A DNA stretch of 64,000 nucleotides, taken from Cupriavidus agavae. GTDB taxonomy: Bacteria; Pseudomonadota; Gammaproteobacteria; Burkholderiales; Burkholderiaceae. Positions 1 through 8,103 of the stretch are shown piece after piece (within the stretch, counting starts at the first letter, position 1; every line of letters starts with the position of its first letter). The notes beneath the pieces were generated by a model. That model saw only the letters and a program-made list of their open reading frames with translations. It had not been told where the DNA came from and searched no databases. The DNA lies in contig NZ_SGXM01000001.1 in the NCBI RefSeq assembly GCF_004217045.1, forward strand, positions 1,426,001 through 1,490,000. Direction: 5' to 3'. A program made the position numbers and the translations under genes.

Positions 1-2313
1 GAGGACAACCTCAGCTACATCGCCGGCCTCGGCCTGACCTGGCGCTCCGGCGCCGAGACCGGCGACGGCTCGTTCACGCTCGGCAATGCCGGGGACCTGT
101 TCAACGTCGACGTGGTACTGGCCGACCAGGCCGCTTCGGCCACCGGCTGGGACGGCACCACGCTCACCAAGAACGGCGCCGGCACCCTGATGCTGTCGGC
201 GGCCAACACCTACACCGGCCCGACCCTCGTCAACGAGGGCACCCTGTCGATGGGCGCGGCCGACGGCTTCGCCAGCAGCCGCGCGGTCACGCTGGCCGAG
301 GGCACCACGCTCGCGCTGAACGACTTCAGCCAGACCGCCAACGACTTGTCCGGTGCCGGCAAGATCACGCTGGGTTCGTCCGCCGACACGGTACTGACCA
401 TTAACAATGCCGCCGACCGGACGCTTTCCGGCACGATCAGCGGCGCCGGCGCCCTGTTGAAAACGGGCGGCGGCACGCTGATCCTGGGCGACACGAACAC
501 CTATGCAGGGGGCACCACGATCTCGGCCGGCGGCGTGTACGCCTCGGCGGCCAGCCTCGGCACCGGCGACGTCGTGAACAACGGCGCGCTGACCATCGAC
601 CAACCCGCGGATGCAACCTTCGCCGCCGCCATCCACGGTACCGGCCACTTCACAAAGACCGGCGCTGGCGCGCTGAATCTCACGGGCAACGGCACGCTTT
701 CCGGACCCACGACCGTCGCGGCCGGCATGCTGAGCGTGAACGGCTCCCTGGCGAACTCGGCCATGACCGTGCAGAGCGGCGCCACGCTGGCCGGCAGTGG
801 CGCGGTGGGCGGCACCTCTGTCCTGGCCGGCGGCACCATGGCGCCCGGCAATTCGATCGGCACCCTCCAGGTCAAGGGCGCGTACTCGCAGGCGGCCGGC
901 GCGACCTACCAGGCCGAGGTGGACGTCGACAGCAACGCCTCGGACCTGGTCCAGGTGGACGGCACGGCGACGCTCGAACCCGGCGCGGTGCTCAACGTGA
1001 ACAGGGCCGGCGCCGGCGCCCTCACCCGCACTACCCGATACACGGTGCTGAGCACGACCGGGGGCCTGACTGGCACGTTCTCGCTGACCGGCGACCTGCT
1101 TTCCGGCTTCTACAAACTCGTGGGTGTCTATGACGCCTTCAACGCCTACCTGGAAACGGTGCGGGTGCGAGACTTCACCGACGCCGCCGTCACCCCGAAC
1201 GAGATCGCCACGGCGGCCGGCGCCAACTCCCTGCCCGACGACAGCCCGATCAAGGTGGCCCTGAACAGCATCGACAACGACGCCGACGTGCGCCTGGGCC
1301 TGAACCAGTTGTCCGGCGAGATCCACGCCTCGCTGAAGACCGGCCTGCTCAACGACAGCCGGCAGGTACGCGACACCGCGGTGGCCCGTATCCGCCAGGC
1401 TGGCTGCTCGCCCGACGTGGGCCCCGGCATCGAGGCCGGCACCCCGCGCCCCACCCCCGGCACCGCCGATACCTGCACGGCCGGACGCTGGCAACCGGTA
1501 GGCTGGGTCCGCGTGTTCGGCGACTGGGGCACCACCGACAGCGACGGCAACGCCGCCGAGCTCAAGGCCAACACGGGCGGCATGCTGATCGGCACGGACG
1601 TCAACGTCTTCGACACCTGGCGTGTGGGTGCGCTGGCCGGCTACAGCCACGGCACGTTCAAGGCCAATGACCGCAGTTCGTCGGCCGATACCGACAGCTA
1701 CCACGTAGGCATCTACGGCGGCACCCAGCGCGACCGCCTGGGCCTGCGGCTGGGATCGAGCTTCACGTGGCACGAGATCGACACCGATCGCTCGCCCACC
1801 TTCCCCGGCTTCAACGAGCACCACAAGAGCGGATACGATGGCCGGACGATGCAAGTCTTCGGCGACTTCGGCTACCAGCTGACTTTCAGCCAGGGAACGC
1901 TCGAACCGTTCCTGGGCGTCGCCTACGTCAATCTGCACAACGAGTCGTTCGACGAGACCGGCGGTGTCTCGGCCCTGATCGGCGATAGCGAGACCACCAG
2001 CACCACGTTCGGGACGGTTGGCGTGCGTGGCGCCCGAGCGGTCAACCTTGGCAGCCTGCAAGGCACGGTACGCGGCACCCTCGGCTGGCAACATGCGTTT
2101 GGCGACGTGGTGCCCACCTCCACCCTCGCCTTCCGCGGCGGCACCCCGTTCGTGATCGCCGCGGTGCCTGTCGCCCGCAATGCAGCGCTGATCGAACTTG
2201 GCCTCGATGCCAAAATTAAGAAGAATACGACGCTGAGCTTCTCGCTGGCAGGCCAGTTCGGCGGCGGGGCGAACAGTCAGACGGTGCAGGCCACGCTGCG
2301 GACGAGGTTCTGA
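1..2313 (+). CDS. Autotransporter, passenger end and beta-barrel domain (5' truncated by window)
   Basis: The reading frame is open from base 1, so the gene starts outside the window and about 770 C-terminal residues are visible. The first 300 or so residues contain repeated Gly/Thr/Leu-rich units of the form TLTKNGAGTL and LLKTGGGTLIL followed by NTYTG. These are autotransporter-associated beta-strand repeats that build a secreted beta-helix. The last 270 or so residues have the alternating pattern of an autotransporter barrel and end in Phe (TRF), as expected for Bam-dependent outer-membrane insertion. Known for the family: type V secretion of a surface passenger. Substrate or adhesin specificity cannot be read. 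It converges on waaC with a 27-base gap. Confidence 0.9.
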   Translation, partial: EDNLSYIAGLGLTWRSGAETGDGSFTLGNAGDLFNVDVVLADQAASATGWDGTTLTKNGAGTLMLSAANTYTGPTLVNEGTLSMGAADGFASSRAVTLAEGTTLALNDFSQTANDLSGAGKITLGSSADTVLTINNAADRTLSGTISGAGALLKTGGGTLILGDTNTYAGGTTISAGGVYASAASLGTGDVVNNGALTIDQPADATFAAAIHGTGHFTKTGAGALNLTGNGTLSGPTTVAAGMLSVNGSLANSAMTVQSGATLAGSGAVGGTSVLAGGTMAPGNSIGTLQVKGAYSQAAGATYQAEVDVDSNASDLVQVDGTATLEPGAVLNVNRAGAGALTRTTRYTVLSTTGGLTGTFSLTGDLLSGFYKLVGVYDAFNAYLETVRVRDFTDAAVTPNEIATAAGANSLPDDSPIKVALNSIDNDADVRLGLNQLSGEIHASLKTGLLNDSRQVRDTAVARIRQAGCSPDVGPGIEAGTPRPTPGTADTCTAGRWQPVGWVRVFGDWGTTDSDGNAAELKANTGGMLIGTDVNVFDTWRVGALAGYSHGTFKANDRSSSADTDSYHVGIYGGTQRDRLGLRLGSSFTWHEIDTDRSPTFPGFNEHHKSGYDGRTMQVFGDFGYQLTFSQGTLEPFLGVAYVNLHNESFDETGGVSALIGDSETTSTTFGTVGVRGARAVNLGSLQGTVRGTLGWQHAFGDVVPTSTLAFRGGTPFVIAAVPVARNAALIELGLDAKIKKNTTLSFSLAGQFGGGANSQTVQATLRTRF

Positions 2314-2340
2314 TTCAGAAGAAGTTGCTGGCCGGGGGCG

Positions 2341-3342
2341 TCACACACCGGCCGGCGGCTGGACGCCGCAAAGGGCCTGCCAGACGCCATCCGGCGTCGG
2401 ACACTGGCCGGCTCCGCCCAGATTGACGGCCCGGGGCGTCTCCACGACACCGGTCCGGGCGGCGTCCGTATCGGTGTAGACGGCAACCAGCGGCACGTCC
2501 AGCGCATTCGCCATATGCGTCAGGCCAGTGTCCACGCCGACGACAGCGGACGCATTCCCGATCAGGCGGGCTGCATCGTGAAGCCCGATGCGCGGCGCCA
2601 CGATGGCCTCCGGGATCGCGCGCGCCAGCCGAACGGCACGCGCCTTTTCGGCCTCGTTCCCCCAGGGCAACACGGCCGCCAGCCCTTGCACGGCATGGAG
2701 CCGATTGCCCAGCGCAACCCAGTTCGCCTCCGGCCACTCCTTCGACGCCCGACTGGTGGCGTGCAACAGCACGGCATAACGCCCCGTGCGCAACCAGGCC
2801 GGCAGCAACCCCGCCCTGAGCCCGAAAACCGGCGCACCCTCCACCTGATAACCGAACGTCTCCGCAAACAGCCGCCGGTTCCGCTCCACGGCGGACAACT
2901 CCCGGCTCACCGGATGCACCTCGCTGTAGAACAGACAGGCCGCCGCTTCCCGGGCACTTCTGCGGTCATAGCCAATGACCGGCGCCCTGGCGAGCGACGC
3001 AAAGACCGCGCTTTTCAGCAATCCCTGGCAGTCGAGCACCAGCGACCACGGTGTAGTCTGCAGCCGCCGCCGGAATTGCCCGAGTTCCCGCCAAGTCGCC
3101 CGACTCGCCAGCGACTTCCGCCACCGCCGCCAGGCCATCGGCAACACATCGCTGATCCCGGCATGCAGGCGGGGAATCTCGGCAAACCCCTCCTCCGCCA
3201 TCCAACTGATACGAAGCTCCGGCCGATGCACCTGAAGATCGGAAATGGCGGGCAAGGTGTGAATGAGATCGCCCATGGAAGACGTGCGGACAATCAGGAC
3301 GTCCTGTGCGGGCTTGCTGACGAGACTGCGGCTGCGATGCAT
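2341..3342 (-). CDS. waaC: Lipopolysaccharide heptosyltransferase I (GT9 family)
   Basis: A 333-residue glycosyltransferase family 9 protein. The N-terminus carries the hallmark LIVRTSSMGDLIHTLPA, and the C-terminal half has VVGVDTGLTHMANAL, the ADP-heptose-binding end of the fold. WaaC adds the first L-glycero-D-manno-heptose to Kdo of the LPS inner core on the cytoplasmic face of the inner membrane. Length fits the family (about 320-340). The ATG at 3342 adds about 14 residues before the first beta strand, so a slightly later start is possible. No other LPS core gene is adjacent here. Confidence 0.85.
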   Translation of the reverse strand: MHRSRSLVSKPAQDVLIVRTSSMGDLIHTLPAISDLQVHRPELRISWMAEEGFAEIPRLHAGISDVLPMAWRRWRKSLASRATWRELGQFRRRLQTTPWSLVLDCQGLLKSAVFASLARAPVIGYDRRSAREAAACLFYSEVHPVSRELSAVERNRRLFAETFGYQVEGAPVFGLRAGLLPAWLRTGRYAVLLHATSRASKEWPEANWVALGNRLHAVQGLAAVLPWGNEAEKARAVRLARAIPEAIVAPRIGLHDAARLIGNASAVVGVDTGLTHMANALDVPLVAVYTDTDAARTGVVETPRAVNLGGAGQCPTPDGVWQALCGVQPPAGV

Positions 3343-3503
3343 TTCCTGAAGCGTGTGCGGCGGAAGGGAATGCGGGGGAATCTACAGAAAGCGGCGGGCG
3401 GGGATGCCGCGAATCGGGGAGTTTGTGAGGTGGGTCAAACCAGACGCGGAACCAAAGAAAATACGATTCCAGCGGCGATCGTCCGCCAACGCGGCGCACA
3501 AAC

Positions 3504-3536
3504 AAAAAAGCCCGCACGGCTGACCGGCGGGCTTTC
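3504..3536 (-). terminator. Rho-independent terminator after tRNA-fMet
   Basis: Read on the minus strand, a GC stem (AGCCCGC pairing with GCGGGCT) is followed by a run of T. It lies directly downstream of the initiator tRNA. Confidence 0.7.
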
Positions 3537-3541
3537 GAATC

Positions 3542-3617
3542 TGGTTGCGGAGGCAGGACTTGAACCTGCGACCTTCGGGTTATGAGCCCGACGAGCTGCC
3601 AACTGCTCCACTCCGCG
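3542..3617 (-). tRNA. Initiator tRNA-Met (fMet, anticodon CAT)
   Basis: A full cloverleaf of 76 nt with encoded CCA. The anticodon loop is CTCATAA flanked by three G-C pairs (GGG/CCC). The first base C1 faces A72 without pairing, the two signatures of the bacterial initiator tRNA. The T arm is GCAGGTTCAAGTCCTGC. It marks the left edge of a stretch of accessory genes that runs to the tRNA-Leu at 9056-9142. Confidence 0.93.
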
Positions 3618-3673
3618 GGGCGAACTATACCCGGATTGGGGAAGGAATGGTAGGAAAGTTTGATGCGCAACCG

Positions 3674-4159
3674 TCAATCCCAGTAGTCGTCGGGTAATTC
3701 GCCGGTCTCGAGCAGAGCAGATAGTTGCCATTCCGTGAGGATATACACGCGCTGATCCCTGGCCTTCGCCACTTTTTTCGGACCCGCGTTGGGTCCAGTG
3801 CAAAGGAACGTCAGGGACTGGGTGACCGATTGGACGACGCGGAGGCCGGCCACACCCGCCCTTCGCTCCAGATCTGAGCGGTGTTCTTGGGCGAACCCCG
3901 TAAAGGTAATCTGAGGCAGATTACGGTCGAAACCTGACGTCCGTGCTCGCGCAATCTTCGGAGGGGCCGGCATATAGGGCTCGGCAAGCAACGCGTATCC
4001 GCCACGCAGATACTCGATAACCCGATCCTTTCTGAAGGTTCGGAGAGCCCGCGCCGCCAAGCAGAACCCGCTAACGTAGTAGCCGGCCTCCACCCAGTTT
4101 GCGACCTCGTAGTGTTTGGTTTCGCCTTTCGCGTTTCGATACAGGAAATGCAGATTCAT
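3674..4159 (-). CDS. Small protein with WYL-like N-terminus and C-terminal BRCT domain
   Basis: About 161 residues. The ATG at 4159 is preferred because AGAAAGG lies just upstream. An in-frame extension to 4345 is possible but reads as non-coding. Residues 5-55 (YRNAKGET, then YYVSGFCLAARALRTFRKDRV) resemble the strand pattern and the RTFR.DRI signature of WYL ligand-binding domains. Residues 85-155 (QITFTGF, then a predicted helix, TFLCTGPNAGPKKVAKA, and a C-terminal W) look like a BRCT domain of the DNA ligase or RFC1 type, which can bind DNA ends or phosphopeptides. Domain calls are by eye. It is the first gene of the accessory island. Confidence 0.7.
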   Translation of the reverse strand: MNLHFLYRNAKGETKHYEVANWVEAGYYVSGFCLAARALRTFRKDRVIEYLRGGYALLAEPYMPAPPKIARARTSGFDRNLPQITFTGFAQEHRSDLERRAGVAGLRVVQSVTQSLTFLCTGPNAGPKKVAKARDQRVYILTEWQLSALLETGELPDDYWD

Positions 4160-4322
4160 AGCCTTTCTCGGGCATGCTGCGGCCCAGTGGAAAGGGGGCG
4201 ACCAAGGATGTCTACGGGGAGTTGGCGTACATGGCGCCAGAATGAAGTTCGAGAGAAACGACTGCAATTTTAGGCAAGCTTCTCCCGCCTCATCAACTGC
4301 CCTAGGACCGGTATAGATGGTT

Positions 4323-5399
4323 TCAGGCCGGCAACGTCGGACCACCCTTCGGCAATGAGGCTGTCGTCGGCTTTTCGCTGCACCCTATCATTCGCTGCGT
4401 GAGTCGCTTGCGCATGATCTCGATCGGCAGTTCGATGAGGTATATCGCAGCAGTGGCTGCGACAAACGTTGCCGCAACATAGAGCAGAGGCGTGGGTTCG
4501 ACCATCCCGGACCATCGCACTAACGTCCCGACCGGAATCTGGAAGATGTAAACCGGGAAGGAGAGATCCCCAAAGAACTTGTCCAGTCGGCTATTTTTGG
4601 TTGCTTCGAAGAGTATGCCCGCGAGCGCTGCAGTGGCCACGTATAGGAGGGTGTACGGCTGAGGGCTTGCCACCCATAAACTGCCGGCTATGACAAGAAA
4701 CAGTGTCCAATGTCTAGGATTTCGGATATCGCCGACGCGATGCATCCAGTACGACAGGATGCCTAGCCCAAAGAAAAGCATGGCATATGGGTAGTACATA
4801 TCTACCCGGTAACGAAGCGAAATGTCTGCAGGGGCGAAGAATCTAAGTGAGAGCCAGTAGACAAGACCAACTAACATAAACGCGAGCGACCGCTTGAAAT
4901 TGCGAACGACGTAAGGTGCCGCGGCGTAGAACAGGCACTCAAAGGCGAGTGTCCACGCCGGCACGTTCAAGATAAGCGACGCGCCATTGTGTTGCTTGTC
5001 TACACCAAATTCTGAAAACACCATCCGGCCGTCCACGTTGCTTACATGCGCCAACAGGTCGAGGCCAATGATGAAGGTGTTGGAGAACAGCGTCAAAGCA
5101 CCCATGACGGTAGGAAGCTTGAGGGCCTGTTCAAACACGCTTGCCACAATGCCAGTGGGTACCAGGATCAGAATGGAGGCTGCGTAGGTTGGCCACAATC
5201 TGAGAAAACGCCCGGCATAGAACGCCCGGTTCGCACCCGGTCCGACATAGCGTTCGTTCAGCCCCATCGCGATATAAAAGCCGGAGAGGATGAAGAAACA
5301 ATACACGGCAGCACCAGCGTCTATGAGCTTTATGCCCCCTAGGTTCCCGGTGTGTGAGAAAAGTACCGCAACCGCCAGAAAGAGTCTGAATAGGCCCAT
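4323..5399 (-). CDS. Membrane acyltransferase, acyltransferase-3 family (OafA/YrhL-like)
   Basis: 358 residues with about ten hydrophobic segments. The N-terminal region matches the acyltransferase-3 pattern: a short starting helix (FRLFLAVAVLFSHTG) with the conserved His, then FFILSGFYIAMGL and an RFLRLWPTY box. Proteins of this family O-acetylate or acylate sugars of O-antigen, exopolysaccharide or peptidoglycan at the inner membrane. There is no C-terminal SGNH domain. Base composition is visibly less GC-rich than flanking core genes, consistent with horizontal acquisition. It is divergent from the GNAT gene at 5550, with 150 bases between the starts. Confidence 0.85.
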   Translation of the reverse strand: MGLFRLFLAVAVLFSHTGNLGGIKLIDAGAAVYCFFILSGFYIAMGLNERYVGPGANRAFYAGRFLRLWPTYAASILILVPTGIVASVFEQALKLPTVMGALTLFSNTFIIGLDLLAHVSNVDGRMVFSEFGVDKQHNGASLILNVPAWTLAFECLFYAAAPYVVRNFKRSLAFMLVGLVYWLSLRFFAPADISLRYRVDMYYPYAMLFFGLGILSYWMHRVGDIRNPRHWTLFLVIAGSLWVASPQPYTLLYVATAALAGILFEATKNSRLDKFFGDLSFPVYIFQIPVGTLVRWSGMVEPTPLLYVAATFVAATAAIYLIELPIEIMRKRLTQRMIGCSEKPTTASLPKGGPTLPA

Positions 5400-5549
5400 T
5401 TGTCTGTGGAGCTCGTTTTTTGTGCCGCGATATTACACGCGGCTCGGACTCGTGCCACAGGTCTTTTGGGGGGTATCTACCCGTTCCAAGCAATGGTTGA
5501 ACCCTGATATATTCATCTTTTGTAACGAAAAGAGCAAAATAGAGGAAAA

Positions 5550-6413
5550 ATGTCTGAGTTTCAGTTTCGAATCCCGGAAGAGTGCGATATCGAGCCCATT
5601 CTCGGACTGATGGCCGCAGCATTTCCCGGCGCTACGCTTTACTCTCGCGACTACCTCAATTGGCTGTACTGGAAGAACCCTGTCGGCGCTGCGGTAGGGT
5701 TCAATGCCTGGGACACTGAAGGCTTGACTGGACACGTGGTAGCCATCCCGCAGCAGATCGTCCTGCATGGAAAACCGGAAACCGCGATCTTGCTTCTCAA
5801 CGTCGCCACCGCCCCTCGAGCGAGGGGCAAAGGTCTGTTTATTGAACTCGTACGCCGGACAATTGAATTGGCCGCCGAACGAGGGCACGCCGCGGTGCTG
5901 GGTGTCGCAAATGCCCAGACCTATCGTGCCTACGAGCAAAAACTCGGCTTCCAGAATGTCGCAGGACTAGACGCACATGTGGAGTTCATCTCGCATAAGC
6001 TGGACATGATGTGGGCTACAGAACGAGCCCAATTGCACCAGGACTGGACGGAAGAGACGCTGCAATGGCGGTTGTCCAATCCCAACAACCCGCTCAGGAT
6101 TGTCGCGGCCACTCGCGATAGCATTACCGTCGAAGGAAAGTCGTCGATGCCGATAATCCGGTCTCGCGCCATCATCCCTCGTCGCGGCATTCCGGTAGGG
6201 AAGTCGTTGACTGGGACTTCTAGCCGTATCGGCCCGGCTGTAGTTCTCGGCATGGCGCCGAAGGGGACGGTTCGGCATCGTTTCGCTTTGGAGGTGCCGA
6301 AAAAAATGCGACCATCACCGCTTCGCTTGGTCTACCGGAATCTGGTGACACCGGGCGACCGACTACACCCTGAAGAGATTCTCTTTAGCTTCCTGGACTT
6401 CGATGCCTTTTAG
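5550..6413 (+). CDS. GNAT-family N-acetyltransferase
   Basis: 287 residues. The first 150 hold a GNAT fold: LNVATAPRARGKGLFIELV is beta-4 with the acetyl-CoA-binding R-x-x-G-x-G/A loop, followed by a helix and an AYEQKLGF tail typical of the last strand. The C-terminal 130 residues are a second, unrecognised domain, so the protein is longer than simple GNATs. Lower GC than surrounding core genes. The divergent neighbour is a membrane acyltransferase, suggesting both act on a surface or small-molecule acylation; this is inference. The substrate is unknown. AGAGGAAAA just upstream supports the start. Confidence 0.8.
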   Translation: MSEFQFRIPEECDIEPILGLMAAAFPGATLYSRDYLNWLYWKNPVGAAVGFNAWDTEGLTGHVVAIPQQIVLHGKPETAILLLNVATAPRARGKGLFIELVRRTIELAAERGHAAVLGVANAQTYRAYEQKLGFQNVAGLDAHVEFISHKLDMMWATERAQLHQDWTEETLQWRLSNPNNPLRIVAATRDSITVEGKSSMPIIRSRAIIPRRGIPVGKSLTGTSSRIGPAVVLGMAPKGTVRHRFALEVPKKMRPSPLRLVYRNLVTPGDRLHPEEILFSFLDFDAF

Positions 6414-6423
6414 CCTTGCCTGA

Positions 6424-6570
6424 CATCGGAACCCTCTGTGGGGCCTGGCCACCCGCAAGGAACAGACGTACCGCGACCAGACCTCCGGCGCCATCGTCCG
6501 CGCTATCGCCGCCCACAACGGTCGCGAACCCACGATATCGTCCGTCCTCGCTGGCCTGAGCATCGACCAC
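6424..6570 (+). pseudogene. Remnant of P2-type phage late control/tail gene D
   Basis: The frame starting after the stop at 6421 translates to TYRDQTSGAIVRAIAAHNG followed by SSVLAGLSIDH. This is recognisable as the central part of the P2 gpD family (tail hub, late control protein D), where a [WY].DQT.G.IVR.IAA.HG motif leads to a conserved I.H.DQT. Homology breaks exactly after IDH at about 6570, and the frame stops at 6589. No start codon or C-terminal half is present. It joins directly to an R-type fragment. Confidence 0.65.
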
Positions 6571-6722
6571 AGGTCGAAACGGACGTCTTGAACCGCGACC
6601 GCGTCCACCTGCTCATACGCCTGCCCCTGACCGAACGCGTCATCGTCAAGGTCGAGGCGAACCGCTACTCCATCACCCACGCCACCGAGTCGCCCAACCC
6701 CTACGACGACCCCACCGGCTAG
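6570..6722 (+). pseudogene. Remnant of P2-type tail completion gene R (C-terminus)
   Basis: About 50 residues in frame 3, beginning QVETDVLNRDRVHLLIRLPL and continuing TERVIV, with the gene's own stop at 6720-6722. This matches the end of P2 gpR tail completion proteins, which read F.VD.L....VD..I.L.LTERV.V before a short variable tail. The N-terminal two thirds are missing. The S-type remnant follows after 14 bases, the natural R-S order of P2. Confidence 0.65.
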
Positions 6723-6735
6723 AAGCTCCCCACCT

Positions 6736-7072
6736 CGTGAACGCCGACCTCGAAGACATCGCCGCCAGTCCGGCTGGATCACCCAGCAACGCAATCCGGA
6801 CGGCACGCCCTTCGAGCCCCGCAAGCCGCAGCTACGACCTCCGCCCGGGCGCCTCAGGCGAAAGATGTTCGCCAAGCTGCCGACCACGAAAAACATGCGA
6901 GTGCAGGCCGGGCCGGATAGCGCTGTGGTCGAGTTTGCTGGGAGCGTGCGGAGGATGGCGGTAGTCACCCCTGCGGGCTGAGGGATCGGGTGAACCGCCG
7001 GTGGTGGGTTGGAGGTCGAATATGCGCGGCGGGAGCTGCTGGGATTCGGGGGGATGTGGGGCGGTTGGGGGA
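6736..7072 (+). pseudogene. Frameshifted remnant of P2-type virion morphogenesis gene S
   Basis: The main frame (6736-6981) reads WITQQRNPDGTPFEPRKPQ, then RLRRKMFAKL, the signature of P2 gpS/Mu gpG-like tail completion proteins (normally QQ.NPDG.P..PRK and R.MFAKLR). A stop at 6979 interrupts it. The expected continuation GLRDRVNRR appears in another frame at about 6975-7005, and EVEYARRELLGF in a third at about 7011-7050. At least two frameshifts have therefore accumulated. A GTG at 6737 in the adjacent frame may be the old start region. Not functional. Confidence 0.7.
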
Positions 7073-7076
7073 ACTG

Positions 7077-7709
7077 ATGTCGGGGTGGATGAGCACCCGA
7101 GAGGAGGCGTTGCGCAAGGACGGTTGGCTCGTAGAAAAGGCGCGGGGCCTTGGCAAGGGCAGCGTGCGGCGGATCACGCGAGGGGGGAAGTCGAAACTCT
7201 GCTCGATCCGCATTACGCAAGACCAGTTGATCGCTTTTCCCCGCAACGAGATGGACAACGGCTGGAGCAAGCTAGCCGATGTTGACATGGTGGTGGTGGC
7301 ATCCGGGGATGATCCAGCTTCGCCGCGCGCCGCACGCATTCACCTGTTTGACGCCAATGAGGTGCGTGACCGATTCGACCGCACCTACGCGGCGCGGATA
7401 GCCGCAGGGCACTCGATCCCGGTCGGTCGCGGGGTCTGGTTGGGACTCTATACACCGGATGGTGCGCACGAGCCGCCGAGCTGCGTCGGCGGAGGCATTG
7501 GCAACAAGTATCCGCCCATCGCGGTGATTCCCTTTGCCGATCTCCAGGCACCCACGGCGAACGGCTTCGACGACGAAGGCGGCGACGATGCCCTGCAATT
7601 GGTAGACGGCCACGCAGAGCGTCCGGCAGAACAGCCGGCCGTGCCGTTGACCATTTCCGAGCAAAGCGGCGTTTGGCAGAAGCCTTCGGCGTATCGCCCG
7701 AGAACGTGA
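7077..7709 (+). CDS. Intact protein of unknown function, possible phage cargo (moron)
   Basis: I do not recognise this family. ATG at 7077 is preceded by GGGGGAA; ATG at 7089 is an alternative. About 210 residues, no signal peptide or membrane segment. Basic N-terminus (KDGWLVEKARGLGKGSVRRI), then ITQDQLIAFPRNEMDNGWS, a hydrophobic DVDMVVVAS strand, FDANEVRDRFDRTYAARI and RGVWLGLY, so it looks like a folded soluble alpha/beta protein with an acidic, less ordered C-terminus. It lies immediately after the S-gene remnant. In phage P2 that position (between S and V) holds non-essential cargo, orf30. It is open while the phage genes have decayed, suggesting it is under selection or newer. Confidence 0.6.
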   Translation: MSGWMSTREEALRKDGWLVEKARGLGKGSVRRITRGGKSKLCSIRITQDQLIAFPRNEMDNGWSKLADVDMVVVASGDDPASPRAARIHLFDANEVRDRFDRTYAARIAAGHSIPVGRGVWLGLYTPDGAHEPPSCVGGGIGNKYPPIAVIPFADLQAPTANGFDDEGGDDALQLVDGHAERPAEQPAVPLTISEQSGVWQKPSAYRPRT

Positions 7710-7729
7710 AGATAACGATCGAGGGGTGA

Positions 7730-7771
7730 CGAAAAAAGAAGCGCCCCCCTGCTTGGGGTCGCTCCTTTCGC
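7730..7771 (-). terminator. Bidirectional-looking terminator hairpin
   Basis: AGCGCCCCCC pairs with GGGGTCGCT around a short loop at about 7740-7766. The minus-strand reading ends in TTCTTTTTTCG. It separates the plus-strand cargo gene from the small minus-strand reading frame at 7800. Confidence 0.55.
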
Positions 7772-7799
7772 ATGTTGCGTAGTTCCCTCGAAACAGGGA

Positions 7800-8003
7800 T
7801 CAACTGACCCGAAACTCCAGATGCTTCCCCAGCGCCTGAAACGCTGCGGCAATCGTATCGATCGTCGTCGCGTGGCCGCAGCCGCGTTCCTCTGCGGGGG
7901 TGAAGATGCTGGATAGCACATCTGACTGCCTCGACAGTAAGTGATGAAGGCGGGAAGTGAGGAGCCGTAGGCTTCCTATCAGACTCCGCCGTCCAGTTTG
8001 CAT
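7800..8003 (-). CDS. Small hypothetical protein, C-terminus like an antitoxin-type regulator
   Basis: A 67-residue frame not explained by any gene on the other strand and followed by a good terminator on its own strand. The tail HATTIDTIAAAFQALGKHLE recalls the end of small helix-turn-helix antitoxins, in which a S/T-x-x-T-[IL] helix is followed by ALG..L.. . The N-terminal half (RRSLIGSLRLLTSRLHHLLS) is basic. No convincing Shine-Dalgarno site is placed at the ATG, so it may be a truncated remnant of a longer regulator. The remaining bases 8004-8050 show nothing. Confidence 0.35.
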   Translation of the reverse strand: MQTGRRSLIGSLRLLTSRLHHLLSRQSDVLSSIFTPAEERGCGHATTIDTIAAAFQALGKHLEFRVS

Positions 8004-8053
8004 TTTGACAATGCTCCCTCATCGCTCTCCGCAGCTTGCACAGGACTTCGGAC

Positions 8054-8079
8054 TAAACTAAGCTAAACTAGATAAACTA
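8054..8079 (+). promoter_or_regulatory. Three direct TAAACTA repeats in the toxin-antitoxin promoter
   Basis: TAAACTA occurs at 8054-8060, 8064-8070 and 8073-8079, spaced 10 and 9 bases apart (about one helical turn). They end 24 bases before the antitoxin start. The AT-rich stretch probably also holds the -10 region. This is a likely operator for Phd-type autoregulation (inference). Confidence 0.5.
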
Positions 8080-8103
8080 GCTGAAAACCCAGAAGGAGAG
8101 CGT

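Noticed and set aside
6363..7220. A 285-codon minus-strand frame over the phage remnants
   Set aside because: The plus strand carries clear gpD, gpR and gpS similarity. The minus frame is Pro/Arg-rich and unlike any protein.
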